Shown here: piece by piece, positions 17,471 through 26,439 of the stretch
Layout of the letters: each line of letters begins with the position of its first letter
How positions within the stretch are numbered: position 1 is the stretch's first letter
NCBI GenBank assembly: GCA_024413465.1
Contig: JAKSVU010000007.1
Coordinates: 1 to 64,000, forward strand
Origin: Alphaproteobacteria bacterium
Lineage (GTDB): Bacteria > Pseudomonadota > Alphaproteobacteria > CAAGCB01 > CAG-977
Length of the DNA stretch: 64,000 nucleotides
Direction of reading: 5' to 3'
Notes under the pieces: generated by a model
The model's input: only the letters and a program-made list of their open reading frames with translations
The model's database searches: none
What the model was told of the DNA's origin: nothing
Made by a program: the position numbers and the translations under genes

Positions 17471-18859
17471 CTACCACAAAGCATCATAAATTTTATTTCG
17501 TTTAACAAGTTCTTTTGCTAAATATTCGAGACTAAATCGCTCTGCCAAAGTAGGTTCTTCACTAAAAACGGAAGTTCCCAGCCCTAATCTGTGTCCTTTT
17601 ATCTTTACGCCCATTGCTTCCAAAATCGTTGGAAACATATCAATCTGCGTAAAAGTCCTGTCTGTATTTTTGGGTTTGACTGCTGAATTGATAAAAAGGT
17701 TATATATTGATGGATTAACAGGAAACGGCATAGCCGTCGAAGCTCTAAAATGATCTCCAGCAATAACGAGAACTGTATCCTTATATTCTGGTCGTGTTTT
17801 AAACCAATTTACAAATTCTGCTGCAAGAAAAGACGTATTATTTATCAAATCAAACATATCCATTCCAAATTTTTTTTCATACTGAATATCTGGAATTTCA
17901 TTTCCATGCGTATCTACAGTTTTAATTAAAAAGAAAAATGGTCGATCTTGAGCTGATGCTTTTATAATTTCATCCTTCAAAACCTTAAAAACAGTTTCAT
18001 CTGAATATCCCCAAGAAATATTTTGTAATATTTCTGGATACATTTTTTCAATGTCCTTTTTATCAATATGATTTTGAACACCATGATGATCTAAAAACAA
18101 ATGAAAACCTGTAAAATTGCCATCACTTCCTATAATTGATTTTGAAAAATATCCTTCATCTTGTAGGATTTTTCCTAAAGAATAACTTTTTGGGAACGGA
18201 ATAACTTGTCCAAAATGAAGCTTTGATAAAAAGGTCGCTGGCAATCCGTTAAAAACTGCCATGATACTTGGTTCAGTAGGAACTGTATCAAAACCATCTT
18301 GATATGTTTTAAAATATACTTCTCCCTGTTCTAATTTTTCCAAATCTTCAATCAAAGATGCCCCATAGACATCTTTATCTGCAAATGATCGTTCTATACT
18401 TTCCAAGGAGATAAAGATTAAATTTTTTTTCTTTTCTGGGAATTCAATGTTTTCTTTTTTAGATTCTACATAATTTTTTTCATAAAAGTCACTGTATTCT
18501 TGATTAAACAAAGTCTTACAAATTTCAAACCTTTTATTGTATAAATAAAGTCCCTCAATAAATAGAAAACAAAATAAAATAAATATATAAAATCTGAAAT
18601 TTTCTACGTTAAACGAGCGTTTTATTAATTTGATTATTAGAGGCAGAACAAACACCCCTCCCCAAATGAATAATGATGGGAAAAAAACATGTAAAAAAAA
18701 TAATTTTAAAGAATAATTATCAAATCGATTAATAAATCCATTTAACCAAAAAACAATTTCTCTTGGAGAATAGGCTTCAAAAGTTAAATCTACGAACGTG
18801 TACAATGAATACAACATTAAAACAAAAAATATAAACACTTGAACAAGTATATTTTTCAT
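17471..18859 (-). CDS. LtaS/MdoB-type sulfatase-fold transferase, copy B
   Basis: Paralogue of the neighbouring gene with the same layout and catalytic motifs (SLESIERS, PTEPSIMAVFNG, DTHGN, AGDHFRAS). The ATG at 18859 is chosen because AGGTGA sits just upstream of it, and it aligns with the other copy's start; in-frame GTG/ATG codons slightly earlier lack a site. About 360 bp in the middle (near 18113-18480) are identical in DNA to 16693-17060 of copy A, while both ends differ at many positions. This is the sign of gene conversion. The DTHG loop differs (THGNEIPD against THGDDVPD), so acceptors may differ. Confidence 0.85.
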   Translation of the reverse strand: MKNILVQVFIFFVLMLYSLYTFVDLTFEAYSPREIVFWLNGFINRFDNYSLKLFFLHVFFPSLFIWGGVFVLPLIIKLIKRSFNVENFRFYIFILFCFLFIEGLYLYNKRFEICKTLFNQEYSDFYEKNYVESKKENIEFPEKKKNLIFISLESIERSFADKDVYGASLIEDLEKLEQGEVYFKTYQDGFDTVPTEPSIMAVFNGLPATFLSKLHFGQVIPFPKSYSLGKILQDEGYFSKSIIGSDGNFTGFHLFLDHHGVQNHIDKKDIEKMYPEILQNISWGYSDETVFKVLKDEIIKASAQDRPFFFLIKTVDTHGNEIPDIQYEKKFGMDMFDLINNTSFLAAEFVNWFKTRPEYKDTVLVIAGDHFRASTAMPFPVNPSIYNLFINSAVKPKNTDRTFTQIDMFPTILEAMGVKIKGHRLGLGTSVFSEEPTLAERFSLEYLAKELVKRNKIYDALW

Positions 18860-18907
18860 AACCATCACCTATTTAACTTGACAAAGATATTAAAATAAAA
18901 AGAATGA

Positions 18908-20404
18908 ATGTCAATTGTCAAACTATGGGTACCAATGTTAAAAAAAAATACGGATTTTATAAAGTACTTAATCATCGGAGGCTGGAATACGATATTCGGT
19001 TTGGGCTTGTATTATCTATTTTTATATTTTACTCAAAAAATAAATCCTTATTTTTATTTTGGCTCAAGTCTTATTTCTAATGAAATTTCTATTATTCAAT
19101 CATTTTTAGCTTATAAATTCCTTTTTTTTAAAACAAAAGGACATTATGTTTCTGAATACCTTAAAATCAGAGCCTTATATGGAGTTTCCACTTTATTCTC
19201 ACTTCCTGTTTTAGGTTTTGTAACAGAACTTTCAAAACGTTTTTTAAATGATGAATCAACCTATCTTGCTCCATACATCGGAGGAGCAATTACAACAATT
19301 ATCACCGTTTTATTTAGTTTTTTCGGCCAAAAAAAATTTGTTTTTAATACAAAAAAAATATTCAACAAGCATCACACTTATATCTTTTCCACAGGAAGAT
19401 TAGCAGAATATTTATTTAATTTGTTTCAAAAAAAAGAAATTAAAATTGATGGTTTTATAGACAATGATATAAAGAAAACTCTTTCATCCCTACATAATCT
19501 TCCTATTTATTCTCCATCAAGAATCTTAGATAAAAAGTCAAATATTATTATTGGCTCTATAAATTATATGGGAGATATAAAAAAACAACTATTAAATCAA
19601 TCTTTTAAAAAAATTTATGATCTTGGAACATTAATTTCAATCTACCCTGAATTGCAAAAATATAATCAAGCCTTTGATGGTCTATTTTCAGACTATAAAA
19701 TAAATAAAAAGCATTATGAAAAACTCTTTAATTTACTCAATGATGATTTATCCATCAAAACTTTTGAGGCTGTTCTGAATTATAGAAAAACGAAGAATAT
19801 TCTCGTTTATGATGCCATTAAAAGACCTCTTGAAAATCAATATTTTGAAGATTTTTTACCAAAGTGTGATGTGTTCATTGATTGTGGATCTTTTGATGGA
19901 AAAAATGCCATCGATTTTGCTCAATTTAATCCAAATTACAAAAAAATATACTGTTTTGAACCCGATAAAACTAATCTAAAAAAATTAAAAATAAACGTAA
20001 GCAATTTAAAAAACATCTCTGTTTTTAATTATGGCGTATCTAACAAACATTCAACTTTTTCATTTTGTGAAACAGGAGATACTGGTGGATATTTAACAAC
20101 GAATGGCTCAACAAAAATAGAATGTTATCCTTTAAATGACTTAATCAAAGAAACGGAAGCTCTTTATATAAAAATGGATATAGAGGGGGCAGAATCAGAT
20201 GCACTTGACGGGGCTTCAAATTTAATAAAGAATAATGCCACCCTAGCAATTTCTGTATATCATAAACCACAAGACATTTGGTCGTTGCTTGAACAAATCT
20301 CTAAAATTAATTCTAATTATGATTTTTATTTAAGGCACTATACTTCAACAATCTTTGATACGATTTTATATGCAGTTCCTAAAACTAACTGTTATCAAAA
20401 TTAA
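18908..20404 (+). CDS. GtrA domain fused to a Rossmann-like linker and an FkbM methyltransferase
   Basis: A 498-residue three-part protein. Residues about 12-145 are a GtrA-like membrane domain with four hydrophobic helices (YLIIGGWNTIFGLGLYY, ending in FFGQKKFVF), the type that helps move undecaprenyl-linked sugars. Residues about 155-245 look like the nucleotide-binding start of PglD or sugar-modifying proteins (YIFSTGRLAEYL, GFIDNDIKK). Residues about 315-495 are an FkbM-type SAM methyltransferase (VFIDCGSFDGKNAIDF, CFEPDKTN, IKMDIEGAESDAL). The start could also be the ATG at 18935. Its 3' end overlaps the convergent GT2 gene by 20 bp. Confidence 0.8.
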   Translation: MSIVKLWVPMLKKNTDFIKYLIIGGWNTIFGLGLYYLFLYFTQKINPYFYFGSSLISNEISIIQSFLAYKFLFFKTKGHYVSEYLKIRALYGVSTLFSLPVLGFVTELSKRFLNDESTYLAPYIGGAITTIITVLFSFFGQKKFVFNTKKIFNKHHTYIFSTGRLAEYLFNLFQKKEIKIDGFIDNDIKKTLSSLHNLPIYSPSRILDKKSNIIIGSINYMGDIKKQLLNQSFKKIYDLGTLISIYPELQKYNQAFDGLFSDYKINKKHYEKLFNLLNDDLSIKTFEAVLNYRKTKNILVYDAIKRPLENQYFEDFLPKCDVFIDCGSFDGKNAIDFAQFNPNYKKIYCFEPDKTNLKKLKINVSNLKNISVFNYGVSNKHSTFSFCETGDTGGYLTTNGSTKIECYPLNDLIKETEALYIKMDIEGAESDALDGASNLIKNNATLAISVYHKPQDIWSLLEQISKINSNYDFYLRHYTSTIFDTILYAVPKTNCYQN

Positions 20405-21323
20405 TTCTTTCTTTTTCAATCACTAATTTTGAAAAATTAACATGGTTAGTAATATTTAAAATATATTCACCAATAATTCCCAAAAAGAATATTTGAATTG
20501 AAGAAATAAACGTAAATAAAATAATCATAGGTGCCATTCCGACAGAAAAATCTGACCAATGAATCAACTTATATACAAAATAAAACATCCCAACAAAAAA
20601 AGATACTACGCTACTCAATATTCCTAAATATATCATAAATTTCATAGGAACTGTTGATGTCTGTATGAACAACCTTATCGCTTGATCTAAATATCTAGAC
20701 AAAGTGTAAGAAGATTTTCCAAATTGACGTTTTTTTTGTTCGTATGGAATTAAATAGGGTTTATATCCCATGTATGGAACCATATGTCGTAAATCAGGCA
20801 CAGGTTCTTTCAAATTTTTAGATTCTACTAAAACAGATTTATCATATAAACCACTTCCCGTAACATGTTCATAATGTGGCAAATCAGAGAAAAAATTTAT
20901 AATTTTATAAAAGAACGTTCGGATAAAATACATCATCTTATTTTCTTCAGAACTAATTTTTCTTCCAAAAACAACAAGATTCCCATTTTCCCACTCTTTA
21001 ATAAATTTTGATAACATTTCAACTGGTGTCTGCAAATCACAAAAAAGTAAAATAACTGCATCCCCTGTTGCATTAAGCATTGCATTAAAACATGAACAAT
21101 TTGGACCAAAATTTCGTAAATTAAAAATCGCCTTTACTTTTTTATCTTTTTCACAAATTTTTTTAATTAGTTTTTGAGAACTATCTTTGGAATCATTATC
21201 AGAAAAAATAATTTCATAATCATAATTTGTCTGTTTTTCTAATTCGGATTTGACTAAATTATACGTATTTTCAATATTTTCTTCCTCATTATAACAAGGA
21301 ATAACAACGCTAATTTTTTTCAC
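20385..21323 (-). CDS. GtrB/DPM1-like glycosyltransferase family 2
   Basis: A 312-residue membrane-bound GT2 enzyme. The N-terminal GT-A domain begins ISVVIPCYNEEENI, has DNDSKD and the metal-binding region LFCDLQTP, and GRKISSEEN. Two C-terminal hydrophobic helices (about 232-260 and 268-295) place it with GtrB/ArnC-type enzymes that load a sugar onto polyprenyl phosphate. The natural partner is a GtrA flippase, supplied by the fusion gene that converges on it. It is the last gene of the CDP-sugar operon and overlaps the ThDP enzyme gene by 4 bp. Confidence 0.88.
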   Translation of the reverse strand: MKKISVVIPCYNEEENIENTYNLVKSELEKQTNYDYEIIFSDNDSKDSSQKLIKKICEKDKKVKAIFNLRNFGPNCSCFNAMLNATGDAVILLFCDLQTPVEMLSKFIKEWENGNLVVFGRKISSEENKMMYFIRTFFYKIINFFSDLPHYEHVTGSGLYDKSVLVESKNLKEPVPDLRHMVPYMGYKPYLIPYEQKKRQFGKSSYTLSRYLDQAIRLFIQTSTVPMKFMIYLGILSSVVSFFVGMFYFVYKLIHWSDFSVGMAPMIILFTFISSIQIFFLGIIGEYILNITNHVNFSKLVIEKERINFDNS

Positions 21324-23116
21324 AATTTATCTCTCCTATTTATATTTTCCCTTATCATATTTCTTTCAAATTCATCTCGTTCCAAAAAAGGATACATGTC
21401 TTCTAAACTTGGAGAAACCATAGTTCCATCATCTAATTTTTTAGCAGACAGCTTCGGAACCAAAATATAATCCGGATTAACAACAACTTCACATAACATG
21501 GGTTCATCACTTGAAAGCATTTTATCGATACTTTCATCTACTTGTTCCGGATATTCTAACTTGAATGCTTTTATGCCAAATGCCTGAGCAACCTTTTCAA
21601 AATCCGGCAAAGAAACACCACTTGTTTCTCCGCATCCGCAATATTGTCCTTCAAAAAAGTTCTTTTGAGTTTGTTTAATTAAAAAATAGCCATCATTGTT
21701 AATAACAAAAATTTTAATTGGTAAATGATGATGCTTGATTGTTTGCAATTCTTGAAGATTCATCATAATTGAACCATCTCCCGCCAGACAAATCGTATTT
21801 TTTTTACCACTTGCGAAACAAGCCCCTATTGACGCTGGTAAATCATATCCCATAGAAGCACAACCTGAATTTGAAAAAAGCCTCTGCCCTTGTTTTATTT
21901 CTGCGATTTGGAAAGTGCAAACGGTTGGTGTCGCATTTGCCATTACACAAATATCATTTTTGTTTAATTTTTGATTCAAACGATGAAGAAAATAATAAAC
22001 ATTTATCAGATTACCCTTTTGTTGATATTCTTCTGTATGAGCAAAATCATATTTATTTTTTCGTTCAACACACCAATTCAACCAATCAGTGCAATTAATA
22101 TTCAGATTTTGTTTGGCAATTTCAGGCATAAAATCTGCTAAATCAGCATTGACTTTTAAATCCGGTCGAACAAGAGGTTTATCTAATTCAGCTTGATCTA
22201 TATCAACGACTATTTTAAAAGCATTCTTTCCAAAATTTTCCCAATTATGGCTAACTTGGCGAATATTATTTCTAGTCCCTAGAAACAAAATACAATCTGC
22301 ATTTTGCAAAGCAAAATTTCCAGCTCGTTGTCCTATTGTTCCTATACGGCCAACATAGCAACTATGTCTATTATCAATTAAATCAAAACCATTTAACGTT
22401 GTAACAACTGGAATCTTATTTTTCTCAATGAAATGATTAAAATTCTCCTGTTGATTAGCTAAACGAATCCCATTTCCTAAAACAATCAATGGCCTTTTAG
22501 CCAATTGTAAATTTTCAACGACTTGATCTACTTTTAAATTATATTTAACTTTAGCTGGTTGTTCAAATTCCACTAAATTATTTTCATCAATTATGGCAGA
22601 CTGAACATCTTGTGGAATATCTAACCAAACTGGACCAAAACGATTATGAATGGCTTCATATACTGCCTTATCCAAATGATATTTTATTTCGTTCGGATTT
22701 TTGACCATAACGGCATATTTACATAAATGTTTTACTGTCGATATAATATCTACTTCTTGATCTCCAAGTTGCCTTAAAGGAATATCCAGACAACTTTCCT
22801 TACAAGTTTTATATTTTACTTGACCTGATATAAATAAAACTGGAACACTATCTGTCCAGGAACCAAACAGACCATTTAAAGCATTCAAACCACCCGGTCC
22901 TGTTGTTACACTGACAACAGCTAACTGATTATTATATTTTGCATAGCCTTCTCCTGCCATACTACAGGCCTGTTCATTATGACAGCACACATAATCGAAA
23001 TACTTACCAACACTATCATTGATATGCATTGCACCGCCACCCGATACCATAAATACATGTCTTACACCATATATTTCAGATAAGCGTTTTGCTAAGTAAT
23101 CTGATAGCTTAATCAT
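21320..23116 (-). CDS. ThDP-dependent AHAS-like enzyme, possibly YerE-type
   Basis: A 598-residue three-domain enzyme of the acetolactate synthase group. The cofactor-activating Glu is in CCHNEQACSMAGEGYA near residue 47, a central NAD/FAD-like domain spans about 195-330, and the ThDP motif is GDGSIMMN ... INNDGY near 440-470. No regulatory subunit follows and it lies inside a CDP-sugar operon, so a role in valine synthesis is unlikely. YerE, from yersiniose synthesis, is the known relative that adds a two-carbon branch from pyruvate to a CDP-4-keto-3,6-dideoxyhexose. Context supports a similar job here (inference). It overlaps both neighbours by 4 bp. Confidence 0.8.
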   Translation of the reverse strand: MIKLSDYLAKRLSEIYGVRHVFMVSGGGAMHINDSVGKYFDYVCCHNEQACSMAGEGYAKYNNQLAVVSVTTGPGGLNALNGLFGSWTDSVPVLFISGQVKYKTCKESCLDIPLRQLGDQEVDIISTVKHLCKYAVMVKNPNEIKYHLDKAVYEAIHNRFGPVWLDIPQDVQSAIIDENNLVEFEQPAKVKYNLKVDQVVENLQLAKRPLIVLGNGIRLANQQENFNHFIEKNKIPVVTTLNGFDLIDNRHSCYVGRIGTIGQRAGNFALQNADCILFLGTRNNIRQVSHNWENFGKNAFKIVVDIDQAELDKPLVRPDLKVNADLADFMPEIAKQNLNINCTDWLNWCVERKNKYDFAHTEEYQQKGNLINVYYFLHRLNQKLNKNDICVMANATPTVCTFQIAEIKQGQRLFSNSGCASMGYDLPASIGACFASGKKNTICLAGDGSIMMNLQELQTIKHHHLPIKIFVINNDGYFLIKQTQKNFFEGQYCGCGETSGVSLPDFEKVAQAFGIKAFKLEYPEQVDESIDKMLSSDEPMLCEVVVNPDYILVPKLSAKKLDDGTMVSPSLEDMYPFLERDEFERNMIRENINRRDKL

Positions 23117-24192
23117 ATACCTCGATCCAAAATTAATTGTCTTAAACTACTGCTTTTTGCATAAGGACTATCAATATCATCTATTCCTATTTTTTGGTCT
23201 TTTTTTATATCATGCGTCAATCGTTCACCACGCATAAATTCACGACAAGAAATTTGTCCTTTTTGTAAAGGAATTGCAAGATAAACGTCTTCATCTTTTA
23301 AAATATGTCCAACAGATAAATCCTTTTTAGCATAAATACCACGAACCAACTCGTTTAAATAAATTGTTTCATCTGTTGGAATTAACCTGCGTTCACTCCC
23401 TGAACATCCGCACATTTCAACAGCTCTTTTGTATGCTTTTATCCATCTGTCTAAATCCTCCGGTAAAGAGCAATACGGAGACACTGGAATGTTATCTTCA
23501 TTAATATCAATATGTCGCTCAAAAGTCCTTGCCCCTTTAGCATAAGCAATAAACATAGCTTCTTCAATTCGATCATTTAATTCATGTGTTGAAAAACCTA
23601 TTACATTATCGGGATACCTATTCCTTAAAAAATCAATTTGATTCAATTCTAATCGATTTTTTTCCGTTGGATACTGTGAAACACAATGATTAATCGCCAA
23701 TGGAATATTTCTTTTCTTAAAAAAGTGAACCATATCATCAATATTTTTAAGAGATGATCCGCCCGTAGAAACAACAACAGGACGTCTTGTTTTTGCAATT
23801 TCTTCAATCAATACCCAATCATTGATATCTGAAGATTGAATTTTTATAAAATCCACATTTAAATTGTCACACAATTCTACAGATTTTTCATCAAACGGTG
23901 TTGACATTGTCAAACACCCTGTATTTTTTATGGCAGAAATTAACTCAGCATAATCATCAAATGACATTTTTGCAGATAACGCCTTTTTAATATAGCGAAT
24001 ATCTGTTCTATCTCTAAAATCTTTATGAACAAAAGTATCAGCGTCTCTAAACTGCAATTTGATTGCAGCTCTAATATTATTAAAACGAACAACATGTGAA
24101 AATTCTTCAATAATTTTCAATCCTCGTTCCACTCTACCCCAGTGATTATGAGCTAATTCTAAAACAAATAAATCTTGAAATATTGTGTCCAT
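23113..24192 (-). CDS. NeuB-family PEP-condensing sugar-acid synthase
   Basis: A 359-residue member of the N-acetylneuraminate synthase family. It begins LFVLELAHNHWG, and the TIM barrel holds KLQFRDADTF, STPFDEKSVEL, DFIKIQSSDI and VSTGGSS. Also present are NHCVSQYPTEKN and FERHID, and a C-terminal SAF-type domain (GIYAKKDLSVGHILKDEDV) is present. NeuB enzymes join phosphoenolpyruvate to an aldose to make nonulosonic-type acids. No neuA cytidylyltransferase or neuC is beside it, which is unusual. Its substrate may be unorthodox and linked to the neighbouring CDP-sugar enzymes. Confidence 0.87.
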   Translation of the reverse strand: MDTIFQDLFVLELAHNHWGRVERGLKIIEEFSHVVRFNNIRAAIKLQFRDADTFVHKDFRDRTDIRYIKKALSAKMSFDDYAELISAIKNTGCLTMSTPFDEKSVELCDNLNVDFIKIQSSDINDWVLIEEIAKTRRPVVVSTGGSSLKNIDDMVHFFKKRNIPLAINHCVSQYPTEKNRLELNQIDFLRNRYPDNVIGFSTHELNDRIEEAMFIAYAKGARTFERHIDINEDNIPVSPYCSLPEDLDRWIKAYKRAVEMCGCSGSERRLIPTDETIYLNELVRGIYAKKDLSVGHILKDEDVYLAIPLQKGQISCREFMRGERLTHDIKKDQKIGIDDIDSPYAKSSSLRQLILDRGI

Positions 24193-24193
24193 T

Positions 24194-25078
24194 TTATTTA
24201 TCCACTAATAAAAACTCTTTATTCAACATTACTTTGTGATTTACATACCAATCATAAAGTTTTTGAACTGACTTTTCAATAGGTGTAAATTTTAAACTAG
24301 GTATTTCTGCCTTCAATCTTTGATTATCACCGTAATAATCAAATCCACGGCTTTCTTCTGCAACATTGATTTCCACATTTTTACCACTTATTTTTTGAAT
24401 TAATTTAGCTAAATCTAACAAATCTATCGAAGTATTCGGAGTTATATTGTACCCCTTATATTTAGGATTATTCTCAATAAAAAATTCTACAATTGGAGGA
24501 AAATCATCAATATCTAAATAACTAAATTTTCTATTTTGTCTTAAAGTTATTGGTAAATCAAAAATAGTTTTACAAATTGCATTTGAAATAAAGCGAATAG
24601 CATAATCTTCGTATTTTCCAAAAATACCAAATATAAATAAATCTACAAAATTATCTAATTTTTCAATTTGCTTATGAAGAACATATTTACAAAAACAATG
24701 AGCATCTGTTCCCATATTTTTAAAAACATCCGTTTCAACAGCTTTGGTTACATTTTTAAAATTATCATATATTGCTCCAGAACCTGCATTAATTAACTTT
24801 CCAAAATGCTTTTTATTTCTTTCTAAATTTTCAAACATTCTTATATTTGTCGCTATTAAATTAGAAAAATCAATAGCATTTCTATGACCTGGTTTTGTTG
24901 CAAAATGTAAAACTACATCAAACTCTTGACGTTTAAAAAATTCATCAACTACCTCTGTGTTTGCTAAATCCAATTCTTTGTGGCTTGGAGCGATTATGTC
25001 ATATCTTTCAGATAAATATGACTCCAAAATATTTCTTCCAATAAAGCCAGATCCTCCAGTTAAAAGAACTTTTTTCAT
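24194..25078 (-). CDS. NAD-dependent epimerase/reductase, SDR family, altered active site
   Basis: A 294-residue extended SDR. The cofactor motif is LLTGGSGFIGRNIL at residue 5, HFATKPGH near 58 and NAGSGAIYDN near 97 with the expected Ser. In place of the catalytic YxxxK the sequence reads HCFCK (about 128-132): Lys is kept but Tyr is His. The remainder (FGIFGKYEDYAIRF, FSYLDIDDF) is typical of sugar-nucleotide reductases such as the abequose/paratose synthases. It is likely to act on the CDP-4-keto sugar made by RfbG and RfbH, perhaps with changed chemistry. Confidence 0.8.
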   Translation of the reverse strand: MKKVLLTGGSGFIGRNILESYLSERYDIIAPSHKELDLANTEVVDEFFKRQEFDVVLHFATKPGHRNAIDFSNLIATNIRMFENLERNKKHFGKLINAGSGAIYDNFKNVTKAVETDVFKNMGTDAHCFCKYVLHKQIEKLDNFVDLFIFGIFGKYEDYAIRFISNAICKTIFDLPITLRQNRKFSYLDIDDFPPIVEFFIENNPKYKGYNITPNTSIDLLDLAKLIQKISGKNVEINVAEESRGFDYYGDNQRLKAEIPSLKFTPIEKSVQKLYDWYVNHKVMLNKEFLLVDK

Positions 25079-26439
25079 GATCTATGTTCCTTCACAAACT
25101 GATGAATAACTTTTGAAATTTGTTTCATATCATTTTCATTTACGTTTTGCGCTGTTCCCAACCAAAACGTATGATTCATAATAAAATCAGTCATAGGTAA
25201 CTTCTGATAGTCTTTCTCCGTCAATTCATTTGACCTTTGAACAGAACCTTTTCCTATTCTTAAATCTAATTCATTCATTGTAATCATCGGTTGACGCAAT
25301 AAATTGCCTGCAAACAACTGTCTCGTTCCAATATGATTTGCTTCTAAATATTCAACTAATTGTTGTTTTGTAAACGGAGCATTTTCTTTGACTGATACTA
25401 AAAATCCAAACCAAGATGGTTGGCACTTTTCATGATGCTTCGGCAAAATCAATACCTCTTGTAAATCATCTAATTCTTTCAATAATGTTTCTGCATTTTG
25501 TCTGCGTATTGATAAAAAATTATCCAATTTATCTAATTGCGCTAATCCACACGCTGCCTGCCAATCTGTTATCTTTAAATTATATCCCACGTGTGAATAC
25601 GTATATTTATGATCATATCCTTCTGGTAAGTTTCCCAATTTCATCTTAAACCGTGCATGACACGTATCATCATGTCCTGGAGCACACCAACAATCTCTCC
25701 CCCAATCTCTCACTGATAAGATTATTCGGTACAATACAGGATCATTCGTTATAACTGCTCCCCCCTCACCCATTGTTAAATGATGTGCCGGATAAAAACT
25801 ATATGTTCCTATATGTCCTATTGTTCCTGCATATTTATTTTCCCACTTTGCTCCCAAGGCATCACAGGAATCTTCTATTAACCATAAATTATATTTTTTG
25901 CATATTTCTACAATACGATCCATGTCATACATGTTGCCTAATGTATGTGCTAAAAATATACATTTTGTTTTAGGGCTAATTGCTTCTTCTATTTTATCTA
26001 TATTGATATTATATGTATCTATTTCTGCATCCACAAAAACCGGAACTAATCCATTTTGAAAAATTGGATTTACTGTTGTTGGAAATCCACTGGCTACAGC
26101 TATTACTTCATCACCTTTTTTTAATCTCTTTTCTCCAAGTTTATGTGATGTTAATGCGGTTAAAGCCAATAAATTTGCACTAGATCCACTATTCGTCGTT
26201 ACTGCATGTTTTACACCTAACTTTTCCGCAAATTTCTTTTCAAATTCTGCATTAAATCGTCCTGCTGTTAACCACATGTCTAAAGATGCTTCAACCATAT
26301 TACTCAATTCTTCAGCACCTAACTTTTTCCCAGATACTGGTATATAATCTGAACGCCGAGCATCTGGTCTTGCTAATTCATAATATTCTCTAGATAATTT
26401 TAAAATTTCTTCTTTTATTTCTTGCGCAGTTCTTGTCAT
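25075..26439 (-). CDS. rfbH: CDP-4-keto-6-deoxy-D-glucose-3-dehydrase (E1)
   Basis: A 454-residue aspartate-aminotransferase-fold enzyme that removes the C3 hydroxyl to give 3,6-dideoxyhexoses. The hallmark is His instead of the PLP-binding Lys, in FYPAHHLTMGEGGA near residue 220. The cysteines for a 2Fe-2S centre lie in DCWCAPGHDDTC near residue 250. Both separate it from plain DegT/DnrJ transaminases. It starts at the rfbG stop (TAATG). The electron-supplying E3 reductase (RfbI/AscD type) is not in the window. Confidence 0.95.
   Translation of the reverse strand: MTRTAQEIKEEILKLSREYYELARPDARRSDYIPVSGKKLGAEELSNMVEASLDMWLTAGRFNAEFEKKFAEKLGVKHAVTTNSGSSANLLALTALTSHKLGEKRLKKGDEVIAVASGFPTTVNPIFQNGLVPVFVDAEIDTYNINIDKIEEAISPKTKCIFLAHTLGNMYDMDRIVEICKKYNLWLIEDSCDALGAKWENKYAGTIGHIGTYSFYPAHHLTMGEGGAVITNDPVLYRIILSVRDWGRDCWCAPGHDDTCHARFKMKLGNLPEGYDHKYTYSHVGYNLKITDWQAACGLAQLDKLDNFLSIRRQNAETLLKELDDLQEVLILPKHHEKCQPSWFGFLVSVKENAPFTKQQLVEYLEANHIGTRQLFAGNLLRQPMITMNELDLRIGKGSVQRSNELTEKDYQKLPMTDFIMNHTFWLGTAQNVNENDMKQISKVIHQFVKEHRS

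Noticed and set aside
21320-23116. Acetolactate synthase for valine/isoleucine synthesis
   Set aside because: No ilvN or ilvC nearby and the gene is embedded, with overlaps at both ends, in a sugar operon.
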